Below are positions 21,800 to 31,964 of a DNA stretch of 64,000 nucleotides, in pieces. The position numbers were made by a program, and so were the translations under genes. The notes under the pieces were generated by a model. It searched no databases, was not told the origin of the DNA, and saw only the letters and a program-made list of their open reading frames with translations. The stretch lies in contig JAESUZ010000476.1 of NCBI GenBank assembly GCA_017311185.1, forward strand, positions 186,001-250,000, written 5' to 3'. Origin of the DNA: Proteles cristata cristata. Its lineage: Eukaryota > Chordata > Mammalia > Carnivora > Hyaenidae. The first letter of the stretch is position 1. Each line of letters starts with the position of its first letter.

Positions 21800-22630
21800 T
21801 AATCTGAAGAATTCAAAGCTCTTTGATTAATGTCACTTCCAACAATTTCTAAGGTAGGGAATTTTGAGAGGAACATATGGGAGGATAAGCTAAGAGATTT
21901 TTCCTTTAAGAAAAATAGAATCTTTTAAAATCAACAGCTTACTCTAACTTTTCTTCTTCCTCAGTATTAATAGCGAGCATCTCTATGCTTTTTAGAATTA
22001 AACAGTAGGAAAAGTGTTTTACTCAGTTAATAACTGCTCTGCCCCAGCACTAAACTGAGCTTGATTCTTTTACTTCCATTCAGTGGTTCAGTGAGTACTT
22101 CTCTGCCTTTGAGAGCAGCTAGGAGCATGAAGGGATTGGTGACTTAACTGGTCTAGTTAATTTCTTTATACTGTTTTTTTTTCTAATTTTTTTTCTCCTA
22201 ACTTTCTTTTCAGAAACATCAAATAATTATGGAAAAGAAGATTAAAGTTGTTCTCTGTCAGTCTTCCTGATCACTAGTCCTTATCATGCCCAGCTCTTAA
22301 GTTCTTTATCCTCTCTGGAAAGGGCATTACTTGTGTTTCCTTGTACAGAATCTAGCCACTTGTTTTTTGTTTGTTTGTTTGTTGTTGTTGTTTTTGTTTT
22401 TTGGGGTTTTTTTTGGCAAAACCTCTCTGATTTTCATTTGAGGAATCCTTTTCTCGCATCCTCATTCCATGTGGTCTAGTTGGGATTACTTTCTCTAGCT
22501 GGGGCCATGGGTGGCTATTTGATCTTGATTTACCCATCAGAATATTGTACTCCTCTGATTGCAATGATATCCAAGTTAGGGTAATGGTACTCAGTTATAG
22601 GACTCCTGTTAGAAACACTGATTTTTTTTT
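21800..22630. other. Unique stretch with short T/GTTT-rich patch
   Basis: At 22361-22415 there is a GTTT/GTT-rich low-complexity patch. Otherwise no repeat, exon or RNA gene is recognised. Confidence 0.45.
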
Positions 22631-22645
22631 AAAAAAGTTCTTTCC

Positions 22646-22870
22646 GGGGCGCCTGGGTAACTCAGTCGGTTGAACATCCAACTTCGGCTCTGGTCTTGAT
22701 CTCAGGTTCGTGGGTTCGAGCCCCGTGCTGGCCTCTGTGCTGACAGCTAGCTCAGAGCCTGGAACCTGTTTCAGATTCTGTGACTCCCTCTCTCTCTGAC
22801 CCTCCCCCACTCATGTTCTGTCTCTCTCTGTCTCAAACATAAATAAACTATAAATTTTTTTAAAAAAAAT
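22646..22870 (+). repeat. Felid tRNA-Lys SINE with perfect target-site duplication
   Basis: Complete copy with head GGGGCGCCTGGGTAACTCAGTC and B box GGTTCGAGCCCC. A perfect 15-bp duplication, AAAAAAGTTCTTTCC, lies at 22631-22645 and 22871-22885. The perfect duplication suggests a fairly recent insertion, although the body carries several private changes. Confidence 0.97.
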
Positions 22871-23218
22871 AAAAAAGTTCTTTCCATCAGAATTGCTAAA
22901 CTATAGGAAGATCCTCTCACTTGGGGAAAAATTACCTGACAGTGAAGGCAACTCACTGTAGAGCTAAATTTAGAGAAATAGTTGCTGATTATATCATGTG
23001 AATACCTAGATTCAACAATAACCTGGGGTGAACTAGTCCTTGACCTTTAGTTTTAAATATTTTTGTTAACTTATTTATTTAGCTTAATTCACTTTGAGTT
23101 GAATTTCATTTAGACAAAAAGGATTCTTCTTTACATTATATTCCGAAAGCAGTAATATTTAGTATAATATTAAAAAATACCAATATGGTTTTTATGATGT
23201 TTATCCATGAGCTAGGTG

Positions 23219-23237
23219 GAAACTTTCTGCAATTTGT
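23219..23237 (+). repeat. Target-site duplication, left copy
   Basis: GAAACTTTCTGCAATTTGT, 19 bp, identical to the right copy at 23682-23700. It brackets the truncated L1. Confidence 0.95.
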
Positions 23238-23681
23238 TTTTTTTTTTTTTTACAAATAGTTTATTGTCAAATTAGTTTCCACATAACACACAGTGCTCAT
23301 CCCCACAAGTGCCCTCCTCCATGCCCACCCCTCCTCCCCCCCACATCGACCAGTCCTCAGTTTTTGTCAGCATTCAAGAGTCTCTCATGGTTTGCCTCTC
23401 TCCCTTTCCCCCACCATTTTCCCCCTTCTTCCCCCCCTTGTTCCTCCGTCAAGTTCCTCCTAATCCTCCTATACGTGCAAACATATGATATTTGTCCTTC
23501 TCTGCCTGACTTATTTCACTCAGCATAACACCCTCAAGGTCCATCCATGTTGTACACATGGCCAGATTTCATTGTTTCTCATTGCCATGTAGTATTCCAT
23601 GGTATAGATGAACCACATCTTCTTGATCCGTTCATCTGTTGATGGACACTTAGGCTCTTTCCATGTTTTAGCTATTGTTGA
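23238..23681 (-). repeat. Young carnivore LINE-1, 5'-truncated 3' end
   Basis: On the minus strand this is the last ~440 bp of a carnivore L1: a poly-A tail (poly-T at 23238), ATAGTTTATTGTCAAATTAG, the C-rich 3' untranslated region, and the CATGGCCAGATTTCATTGTTTCTC and CATCTTCTTGATCCGTTCATC blocks. It is flanked by a perfect 19-bp target-site duplication. That makes it a textbook target-primed insertion with no coding capacity. Confidence 0.95.
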
Positions 23682-23700
23682 GAAACTTTCTGCAATTTGT
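23682..23700 (+). repeat. Target-site duplication, right copy
   Basis: Identical to 23219-23237 over 19 bp. Confidence 0.95.
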
Positions 23701-23774
23701 AATGTGTGTGTGCTGAGAATGTCATCTTTATAATTTTTCCTGCCACTTTTTAAAATTTAAAACATGATTGTTAA

Positions 23775-24030
23775 AGAATCACAGAATTTTCAAGCTTGAG
23801 AGAAATCTAGAGGTTGTTTTGTCCAACCCTTTCGTGTCCTATGGCAATGTACTACCACTTATAAAGAATTAGGGTACAATGAGAGCCTATTTTGGAAGAG
23901 CCCTCATTGGAAGAGTACAAATCCAGTGCACACTCACTCCGTTACTTGTTAGCAGGATAATCTTGAACAAATTACCCTCTGAGTGTCCATTTCCTCAACT
24001 GTTGTTCTGAAGATGTCGGGCTCATGATTG
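23775..24030. repeat. Two MIR fragments in opposite orientation
   Basis: AATCACAGAATTTTCAAGCTTGAGAG...TCCAACCCTTT (23777-23835) matches the antisense of a MIR-type repeat. CTTGTTAGCAGGATAATCTTGAACAAATTACCC...TCCATTTCCTCAACTG (23945-24005) is MIR in the plus direction. Both are old. Confidence 0.45.
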
Positions 24031-24109
24031 ACACTACATGTGGTATCTATTTAATGTTTAATATTATCTATTTTTACTATTTCAGTTATACTATTAATGT
24101 TACAATTAA

Positions 24110-24318
24110 ATTTTTTTAATTTAATTTTTCAGAGAAAGAGAGCACAAGTGAACATGAGTGAGGAAAGGGCAGAAAGAGAGGGAGACACAGAATCTGAAGT
24201 AGGCCCCAGGGTCTGAGCTGTCAGCACAGAGCCTGATGCAGGACTTCAACTCATGAACTGTGAGATCATGACCTGAGCCGAAGTCGGACGCTTAACCAAC
24301 TGAGCCACCCAGGTGCCC
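24110..24318 (-). repeat. Felid tRNA-Lys SINE
   Basis: Reverse-strand copy ending in GAGCCACCCAGGTGCCC. The flanks TAATGTTACAATT (about 24095) and TAATGTTATGATT (about 24319) form an imperfect duplication. Confidence 0.94.
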
Positions 24319-24483
24319 TAATGTTATGATTTTTGTCAAAAATGTTCCTTTTTAATATTACTATTAAAATCAAGGGGCATAGTTAGTTAACAGAACAGAA
24401 GTTCTGTTAGTTCAGTTAATTTGCTGAACAGAAGGCATAAAATAATATCAGTGTGGGCTTTCTCTACTTTTTTACTACTTTTT

Positions 24484-24667
24484 AAAAAAGTATATTTATT
24501 TTGAGAGAGGGAGAGCATGAGAAGGGGAGGGGGAGAGAGAATCCCAATCAGGCCTTGCTCTGTCAGCACAAAGCCTGATGTGAAGCTTGAATCACAAACC
24601 ATGAGATCATGACCTGAGCGGAAATCAAGAATTGGAGTCCTAACCAACTGAGCCACCAAAGCGCCTC
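24484..24667 (-). repeat. Felid tRNA-Lys SINE, old
   Basis: Reverse-strand copy ending in GAGCCACCAAAGCGCC, with several deletions. Flanking TACTACTTTT (24474-24483 and 24668-24677) is the duplication. A 151-codon minus-strand frame (24387-24842) runs through this SINE and is an artefact. Confidence 0.92.
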
Positions 24668-24677
24668 TACTACTTTT

Positions 24678-25129
24678 CATTAGAATGGGGAGTAACATAT
24701 ATATCTGAGTTGATTTATCTGTTGTTTTAAAAACATGCCAGATTAAAACAAGTCTAAAATAATGATTATCAATAGGAGTGGGAGAAAACATTGTGGGGCT
24801 TAGGGGAGGGAAGGAGATATAAGCTACATTCTCTGGATACATATTGCTCTGTAGATTGCCTTGGAATCATGTAAATATTTTACAATGAAAAAAATTTAAT
24901 GAAAATAATCCTTGGAAATTGAAGGTATAATGAAATTAATGAACTTGCTCTACATCCAGTTGGCATCTAATCTCACATAGTGGGACTGCCTCATATATCT
25001 TAAAAAAACACAATATTGGACTGCACACATCTAATGGTATATACTCTATTGCAAAAAGATTTGCAAAATTCTTTTAAAAACTCTTTTAACTAATAGCATT
25101 GTGTTGTTTGTAGAAGCTCTGCCTCAACA
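24678..25129. other. AT-rich stretch, no gene seen
   Basis: The part at 24710-24900 (GGGAGAAAACATTGTGGGGC and TTTTACAATGAAAAAAATTTAATG) may be an old LINE 3' end. It is not assignable. Confidence 0.35.
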
Positions 25130-25665
25130 CAGAATATTTAGTAACAAACAGACACAGAACAAAAATAATATTTATTTGGCTCAGAAGTCCACAGAGTTCA
25201 GCTGATATGTTCTGGCTGGTTCATGAGTATGTGATCAGTTTTAGACTGGCTACATGATTCTGTTGATCTTGGTGGGCTCAGTCTGGGAGTTGACTGTTGA
25301 CTAATCTGGAAAGATTTGGCTGAGACAGACAACAGGGTCAGTATGGCCCTATTCCCATGCTTTTCAAGTCTTTTGGCTCCTGGTAGCTCCACCAGTCTGG
25401 CCCACGCATGTTCTTACAGCAATCACAGAAATGTATGAGAGAAAGCAGAAACATGCAAGAATTTTTTCCAGCCTCTCTTTGTTTCATGGTTGCTGAGATC
25501 CTGTTGGCAACTGAAAGTCATTGGATATGTCCAGAGGTAGACTGGGAAAACAACAACAAAAACACTACAGATTTACATAGCAAAGTGTCTAGATACAAGA
25601 GATGGTGAAGAATTGGGGCTCTGAATGACAGCAATGTACCAGAATAGTGTTGTTCTGAGTTTGTT
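25130..25665 (-). repeat. Ancient interspersed repeat, probably LTR-type, family not assigned
   Basis: The sequence starts AATAATATTTATTTGGCTCAG, has many CTGG/GGCTC phrases, and includes GTTCTTACAGCAATCACAG...GAGAGAAAGCAGAAACATGC, GTTGGCAACTGAAAGTCATTGG and finally GGTGAAGAATTGGGGC. This order matches an old mammal-wide repeat that I recognise but cannot name. The orientation given is a guess. Confidence 0.35.
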
Positions 25666-25841
25666 GTGTATGTGATGTAGGATAAAACACAGAGGATAGT
25701 ATGTAGATGTTAATGTAATCTAGAGTTTTTCTCATGTGAGAAAGGAGAAATAGATATAATATCAAAAAGATGAAGTAAATAACTATTGTCCTGAATTTGA
25801 ATTTGAAGTACAAGTGTAAACTTGAGATGTATTTTAGTTTC

Positions 25842-26059
25842 TTTTTTTTTTTTTTAATTTATTTCTAGGAGAGAGAGAGAGAGAGAGAAGCGTGAGCAGG
25901 GGAGGGTCAGAGAGAGAGGGAGTCACAGACTGAAACAGGCTCCAGGCTCTGAGCCGGCAGTCAGCACGGAGCCCGACGCGGGGCTCGAACCCACGAACCG
26001 CGAGATCATGACCTAAGCGAAAGTCGGACGCTTAACCGACTAAGCCACCCAGGCACCCC
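25842..26059 (-). repeat. Young felid tRNA-Lys SINE
   Basis: Reverse-strand CpG-rich copy (GACGCGGGGCTCGAACCCAC and GAACCGCGAG) with the CCGGCAGTCAGCAC subfamily variant. A short TTTAGTTTC duplication flanks it (25833-25841 and 26060-26068). Confidence 0.96.
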
Positions 26060-26499
26060 TTTAGTTTCAAAACAAATATCAAACCTAGCTCTGTCCACTA
26101 AAAATGTCTAGAAAGAATTACCAACTTCTAAGCATCACTAGCGTCCATACTGTTCCCTTTAAATAACATTTTTAAGTAAAATAAACCAGGATTCCAGGAA
26201 ATGTACAAGATGAGTCTAGAATATCTTGTTACCTCAGATAGTAGGAAAGTTATCAAAGACTACTGGGCCCACATTAAAAAAAAAAAAAAGACAACTTTTT
26301 GAAAAAAAAGACAACCACTTTGAAGAGGTGCCCTGTCAAATTTGGAATATTTTGAGAATAAGAATGGTGATTCCAAACATAATTATGCTTAAATATACAC
26401 AGGGCCTCTTGAGAGAAATTAAAAAAAAAAAAAACACACCTGTGAAGTGTTCCTGATTAAAAATCAGGACAGGTAAAAATATGAAGCAACACCACAAGA

Positions 26500-27250
26500 A
26501 TGTAGTCACCAAAATCCACACTGGGAGATATTACAGGACTAAGGATGAAGAAATTAGTTTTTTCAAACAAATGCATTGTAAGGAAAACAAGAACAAGAAG
26601 GAAAGACTTGTAGATTAAGAGATTTGAAGGACATACCCAACAGTTGAACTATATAGATCTTACTAAGATCCAGATTTAAACAACATATAAAAAATTATAA
26701 GAAAATGAGAAATTTGAACATCTCTTAGATATTTGCTGATATGAAGGGATTATTGCTAAATTTTTAAAACAGTGTAATGGCATCTTGGTTGTTAAAAATG
26801 GTATCTTGCGGGGCGCCTGGGTGGCTTAGTCGGTTAAGCGTCTGACTTTCGCTTAGGTCATGATCTCACAGTTCGTGGGTTCGAGCCCCACGTCGGGCTC
26901 AGTGCTGACTGCCAGCTCAGAGCCTGGAGCCTGTTTCAGTCTGTGACTCCCTCTCTCTCTGACCCTCCCCTGCTCACGCTGTCTCTCTCTCTCTCTCTCC
27001 TAGACATAAATAAAACATTAAAAAAAAAATTTAAAAAAAATGGTATCTTGGTATGTGCAATATACATAGAGTATGTGGAGTGATATGTTGAAGGTTTCCT
27101 TTATAATAGTCCAGGGTTGGGGGAGTGAAGCAGGATGAGGCTGGACCATGATTGAAAGGCTGGTGATGGATACATAGGGATTCGTTATACTATTTTCTCC
27201 ATTCTTGTTATATGTTTAAATTCTTTCTTATTAAAAGATTTTTAAAAGGC
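26500..27250 (+). repeat. Old LINE-1 3' end, interrupted by a SINE
   Basis: Consensus landmarks in the plus direction: TTTGCTGATATGAAGGGATTATTGCTAA near 26731, AGTGTAATGGCATCTTGGTTG near 26771, then after the SINE ATACATAGGGATTCGTTATACTATTTTC near 27171 and TATGTTTAAATTC...TTAAAAGATTTTTAAA near 27210. This is an L1M-type 3' tail, and the boundary at 26500 is approximate. Confidence 0.5.
26809..27035 (+). repeat. Young felid tRNA-Lys SINE
   Basis: GGGGCGCCTGGGTGGCTTAGTC head, intact A and B boxes (GGTTCGAGCCCC), CTGACTGCCAGCTC variant. A perfect 15-bp duplication, AAAAATGGTATCTTG, lies at 26794-26808 and 27036-27050. Inserted in the L1M tail. Confidence 0.97.
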
Positions 27251-27319
27251 TGTTCCATTACACTGTTTTCCAAAGGTGTAGGAATATGCAGTAGTTAAAA
27301 ATAGTCTGCTTGTGATTGA

Positions 27320-27540
27320 GAATTTGAGCTCAGCGAACAAACTGCATAGGCTTGAATCCTGTTTCTTTCACTTACTACCTGAGGGATCATGTGCAAGTTA
27401 CCTGACTTTTCAGTGCCTTGATTTACTCATCTGTGGAAGGAAATTAATAGTATGTACTTCATAGAGTTGTTGTGAGAATTATAAATTAAAATATATAAAG
27501 TGATCAACACCATGTAGGGCACATACTAATCACTCATTCT
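27320..27540 (+). repeat. MIR SINE, diverged (arm A of an inverted duplication)
   Basis: MIR order is visible: CATAGGCTTGAATCCTGTTTC, TTCACTTACTACCTGAGGG, AAGTTACCTGAC, TTACTCATCTGTGG, ATAGAGTTGTTGTGAGAATTA, GGGCACATACTAATCACTCA. The stretch 27419-27536 is also present, reversed, at 28453-28573. The two share many bases that differ from the MIR consensus. Confidence 0.75.
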
Positions 27541-27739
27541 GTGTATTATTGATAATAAGGCAGTAGCAACCCATCTTGTCACTCATGAAGTGAATTTCTA
27601 TTCTTTCTCATGCTCTTTCACATCCTAGGTGTCTCTTTACTATAATACTATTTTACAATATGCTTTTTACATACATTGAGTTAGTCTTTTGGTCTTTTTT
27701 TTTCTTTTTCTTTTTTTTAGTAGAACTGGTCATACACAC

Positions 27740-28170
27740 TCTAAACCTGGTGTTTCTGTGTTTATAGATTGTTTCAGGAAATATATCACATTCTAACCTG
27801 CATATAGTTCCCTTTTGTGCTTATCTTATTCTTAGATTTTAAGCTCCTTGAAGGTGGGCAAGATGTTTAATACACTGCTGAGTTTTGTTTTTTTGTTTTT
27901 TTTTTAATTTTTTTTTTAATGTTTTATTTATTTCTAGGAGAGAGAGAGAGAGAGACAGCATGAGCAGGTGAGGGTCAGAGAGACAGGGAGTCACAGACTG
28001 AAACAGGCTCCAGGCTCTGAGCTGGCAGTCAGCACAGAGCCCGACACGGGGCTTGAACCCACGAACTGCGAGATCATGACCTAAGTGAAAGTCGGACGCT
28101 TAACCGACTAAGCCACCCAGGCGCCCCAATACACTGCTGAGTTTTGAACAGTGGCTGGGTACCAGGAAAG
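27740..28170 (+). repeat. LINE-2 3' end fragment split by a SINE
   Basis: TTAGATTTTAAGCTCCTTGAAGGTGGGCAAGATGT is the classic L2 3' phrase (TAAGCTCCTTGAGGGCAGGGA). The ending continues after the SINE as AACAGTGGCTGGGTACCAGG. Confidence 0.5.
27888..28127 (-). repeat. Young felid tRNA-Lys SINE with perfect 19-bp target-site duplication
   Basis: Reverse-strand copy ending in TAAGCCACCCAGGCGCCCC, CTGGCAGTCAGCAC variant, long T-rich tail. AATACACTGCTGAGTTTTG is repeated exactly at 27869-27887 and 28128-28146. It lies in the loop between the two inverted MIR arms. Confidence 0.98.
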
Positions 28171-28452
28171 TACCAACTAAAATTTTTAAATGTAAAAAAA
28201 TGAAAATTTTAAATGTAATTCTTTGGGAAAGTCTTTTGTCAGAAGTTATTTAGCAATCTTAAAATTATTGCACAAGTAGTTCAACAATATTCTCATTGTG
28301 ACTAAATATATGAAATAGCAAGAGTAAGTTTTATTCTATTTCTACTCCTATCCCTCCCTCCAAGATAATTGATACTACAAATTTATACCCTCTTATCTGT
28401 GTATTCTCATGAACATATTTGTGACAGTATGTCAATTAAAAATAAAAAGTGT

Positions 28453-28573
28453 TGAGTGATTAGTACGTGCCCCACATGGTGTTGATCACTTTACATATTT
28501 CAATTTATAATTCTCATAACAACTCTATGAAGTATATACTATAAACAATTTCCTTTCACAGATGGGTAAGTCA
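28453..28573 (-). repeat. Diverged MIR 3' half (arm B of an inverted duplication)
   Basis: Its reverse complement aligns with 27419-27536 at roughly 90% by eye, with one 3-4 base gap. Shared blocks include CTTCATAGAGTTGTT, GAGAATTATAAATT and AGTGATCAACACCATGT. Since MIR copies normally differ from each other by far more, the two arms probably derive from one MIR by a later inverted duplication. Confidence 0.75.
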
Positions 28574-28579
28574 TCTTAT

Positions 28580-28960
28580 ATGAATTCATTTGAATAAAAA
28601 TTAGAATGACATCACCTTGTCTCGGACCTTGCTAAGGAAAACTACTACTGAATAGGTCCCATGGAAACTCTCTTAGACAGGCGGCCCTGGCACAAGTCCT
28701 AATGGTAGCGCCGCAGGAGGCTGCAGTCTTTACATTAGTCGCTGCATTTCATTGGGAGGGAGTAAAGGTTTCAGAACTGACCGTAGCTGTTGGGATGATC
28801 ACATTTAAGTTAAAAAAAAACAAGGGTCTGTTTCCACCTGTACACTGTTCCAGTCTGTGGACCTGGGCATATGTATAAACTCTTGCCTGCTGTATGCACA
28901 AGCGTGGAAAGTGGCGCAACTCCTAGGTTCCTGCCCAGTGCCTGTGTTGGAGGCTCATTA
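28580..28960. other. Unique stretch with locally higher GC
   Basis: The segment around 28670-28780 contains several CpGs outside any SINE (GCGGCCC, GTAGCGCCGCAGG and TTAGTCGCTGC), unusual for this AT-rich window. No exon or RNA gene is recognised, and it is far too short and sparse for a CpG island. Confidence 0.4.
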
Positions 28961-28964
28961 ATCC

Positions 28965-29090
28965 CTGAAAGACTGTTTCAGCATCTCAAAAAGTGGTAAT
29001 AATGACAGTCCCTACCTCCCTGGGATTAATGTGCCGATTATAGGACAGAATACATGCGAAGAGTTAAGCCCAGTGGAAACCATACATAAA
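28965..29090 (+). repeat. MIR SINE fragment
   Basis: ACTGTTTCAGCATCTCAAAAAGTGGTAATAATGACAGTCCCTACCTCC...ATTATAGGACAGAATACATGCGAAGAG fits the MIR 3' half (CAGTTTCCTCATCTGTAAAATGGGGATAATAATAGTACCTACCTCA). Confidence 0.65.
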
Positions 29091-31090
29091 GTGTTTAAAA
29101 ATGTTCCACAATTAGGTTTAATATGTGACTCTGCTTCCTATAATAGTTCTTTGAGGACAGGGCCAGTATCATATATACTGCCATGTGTGTGGTACACATC
29201 TCCATGAGGCTGTGAATTGAGTTTGTATTTCTATATACTGTTTAGAAAAGTTCTGTTGCTCCATGAAATCACGCACACCCTCATGGAGGAATTCTACACA
29301 CAAAGTCTATACTGCAGGAAGAAGTGGGCCCTGGGATTTCTGTTATTCCTCCTACATTAAGACACTGCAGGGTTCAACTGAAAAGCATGATCCTCTTCAT
29401 AGTGGAGACTTTGTTCAAAGGCTTTCTGTTGCATTAGATGGGAGTCTGAAATGAAGGGAAATCTAACATACAGCAAGGGACCAGTTTCCCTGAAAGATAA
29501 TAAAGGTAAAGTAAAAGAATCGTGTTAAATATATGCTTGCTTTTTCTCTTAGAAGGATTGGCCTTTTGTCTCAGGAATATTCTAAAGGGAATGAACCACT
29601 GTGGGCAAGTTGGCCTGGTCTTTATCCACTTCCTCAGGAACTGTCTTATTTTAGATAAAAGGCAGGGGTTTTCTTTAGAAACATAAAGTGTCAGGCATTA
29701 ATGGGGTCTTTATTATTTATATTCTGAGCTTCATTATGGTTGATGCTGTCTCATTTTTTCCATTATAAACCCCTTCTTCTCAAGGGGCTGTAACTCCCCC
29801 AATAAAAAGAATGGCTTCAGGCAAGGACTGGAAGCATTTGCTCTCAGCTTAGGAGGACTTTTGTTTTTCCAGGTCTTGAAAATGAAAATCCATTAAATTC
29901 TTTTTAAATTATGGGAGTGTTAAAGTGAAAAAAAAAACCCACCCCAGAAATTACTGCTTTCATATGTGTCTCTTTACTACCTGGGCTCAGAAATTTTTTT
30001 GAACAGCTGCAGGCCCCCTCTGATTATATTAACAGTACCTCCTTTATTATCTGCGATAATTCAGTAATGTCCATATGTACCCTGCCCACTGGCTTCCTCA
30101 GAGATGCTTGCCGGAGATGGTTTGTTGACTAGTTTGACTGGATCATTTCTCTTTCCCTAATAGATGGTCTGGGTCTCCCAGGAGAGAATATTTCATTCAG
30201 CACATGGTCACCTTCCCTTAGGGAAACACAACAGTGGGCCGCCATCCAGAGGGCAATGCACTGGTAGAGGACATGTTACTCTGAAGATGACGGCCTATTA
30301 AAAACAACTTAAAAATGTCCCTCCCTATTTTGCTCCCAGACAGAGAAGTACTGATCTAGAGACTGTCATGGACTCAGGATGTGGACTATAGATAAATTCA
30401 GGCTCAAGGTGAGGTTCTAGTGGTACATTTCAGAGACTTGCTAGAAGCCTGAGGTCTATCCATGGCATGATCTTGAGACTCTGGATATTCCAGAGTGGTC
30501 CTCAGCTTTAGGATGTCTCAGGATGACCTCTGTAGGTGAATTGTACGTAAGGGCCCCCAGTATCATTAATATTCTTCTCTTACTCTGCTTTCCAGCCCAG
30601 TACTGTCTCATAGTAAGTATTTTAAACACAAGATTTCCAGTAGTTCAGTGCTTCTGGAATACACACACATACACCCCCAATCACACTGTAATCCATTAAA
30701 TTTCCTGTAGCTACTTCTGTCCTGACATGGCATAAAAGAGAGACAGTCATTTAGAATGTGATGCATTCTGGAATGTTCTGGAAAGATTACATTCAGATTA
30801 GGGACAGAATTATAAAACAGTGACAATAAATACTGTTGTCAAAGTTAGTTGTCCATATAGGAAAAAAAAATTAGATTCCTATGTCACATCATACAAAGGA
30901 ATGTATAGATTTTTTTTTTTCTAAAAGTTTTTAGAAGCAAATGTAAGGGAGGGTATGTTAGAGAATCCATAAGTCTCCAAAATCATTATGTAAAATGCCA
31001 AATTTGACTGTATACAAGGAAGCAAATTCTTAAAAAAAAAAACACCCACAAACCTCATGAAGTTATTATTTTTCTGAATTATTTTAAATG
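29091..31090. other. Long unique stretch, no gene seen
   Basis: Two kilobases with almost no recognisable repeats; a weak L2-like phrase (TTGAGGACAGGGCCAG) lies near 29151. The part at 29690-29960 (CATTAATGGGGTCTTTATTATTTATATTC onwards) reads like non-coding conserved sequence. A frame of 63 codons at 29263-29454 and one of 72 at 30608-30826 (minus) are unsupported. Confidence 0.4.
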
Positions 31091-31308
31091 CATATAGCCA
31101 GCAAGATGTTATTGCCTAGGATATGTAGGTAGTCCCTATAGATCAACACAAAAATAACAAAAAAACTGAAAAAATATGCAAAGGATATAATAGGCAATTC
31201 ATAGGAGAAGCAGCAATAAACTTGAAGAACTAATGTGCTACTTTAATTAGAGTATACATAAAAACAACAGAGATACCATTCTCAACTATTAGGTCATCAA
31301 AAATTAAA

Positions 31309-31517
31309 TATTTTTAAAAATGTTTGTTTATTTTTGAAATAGAGACAGAGTGTGAGCAGGAGAGAGCCAGAAAGAGAGGGAGATACAGAATCTAAAGCAA
31401 GCTCCAGGCTCTGAGCTGTCAGCACAGAGTCTGACGTGGGACTTGAACCCACAGTCTGTGAGACCATGACCTGAGCCAAAGTCAGATGCTTAACCAACTG
31501 AGCCATCCAGCTGCCCC
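31309..31517 (-). repeat. Felid tRNA-Lys SINE
   Basis: Reverse-strand copy ending in GAGCCATCCAGCTGCCCC. AAAAATTAAA (31299-31308 and 31518-31527) is the short duplication. Nested in L1M. Confidence 0.95.
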
Positions 31518-31709
31518 AAAAATTAAAAGAAAATTTTGACCAAATATCACTGAGGATAGGAGCAATGGGAACTGTCATATGCTACTAAGTGGTTAAAAAA
31601 AAATTTGGAGAGATTGTGACCATATCCATTGATACTGAAAATGTTCATATCTTTTGAAACCCACATTGTATTTCACTTTTTAGGTGCTCTTGAGAAACTC
31701 TTGCACTTA

Positions 31710-31858
31710 GACTCTTAAATACAGAGAACAAACTGAGGGTTGATGGCGGGTGGGAGAGCAGGGAAAGTAGGTGCTGGACATTGAGGAGGGCACTTACTGG
31801 GATGAGCACTGGGTGTTGTATGGAAGCCAATTTGGCAATAAGTTATATTTTTAAAAAA
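31710..31858 (+). repeat. Carnivore LINE-1 3' tail, 5'-truncated
   Basis: GACTCTTAAATACAGAGAACAAACTGAGGG, then GGACATTGAGGAGGGCAC and GGGATGAGCACTGGGTGTT, are hallmark phrases of the carnivore L1 3' untranslated region. The flanks GAGAAACTCTTGCACTTA (31692-31709) and GAGAAACTCATACACTTA (31859-31876) form an 18-bp duplication with two differences. Only about 150 bp long. Confidence 0.85.
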
Positions 31859-31964
31859 GAGAAACTCATACACTTATGTATAAGGAGATATGGACAGTGA
31901 TGTTTATTGCAACAGTGCTTGTATTGGTGAATAACTTAAATCAACCTAATGGTTCATTCATTGT

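Noticed and set aside
24387..24842. Longest open frame (about 151 codons, minus strand)
   Set aside because: It runs through a felid SINE (24484-24667), and its middle is the translated SINE head; the rest shows no recognisable protein features.
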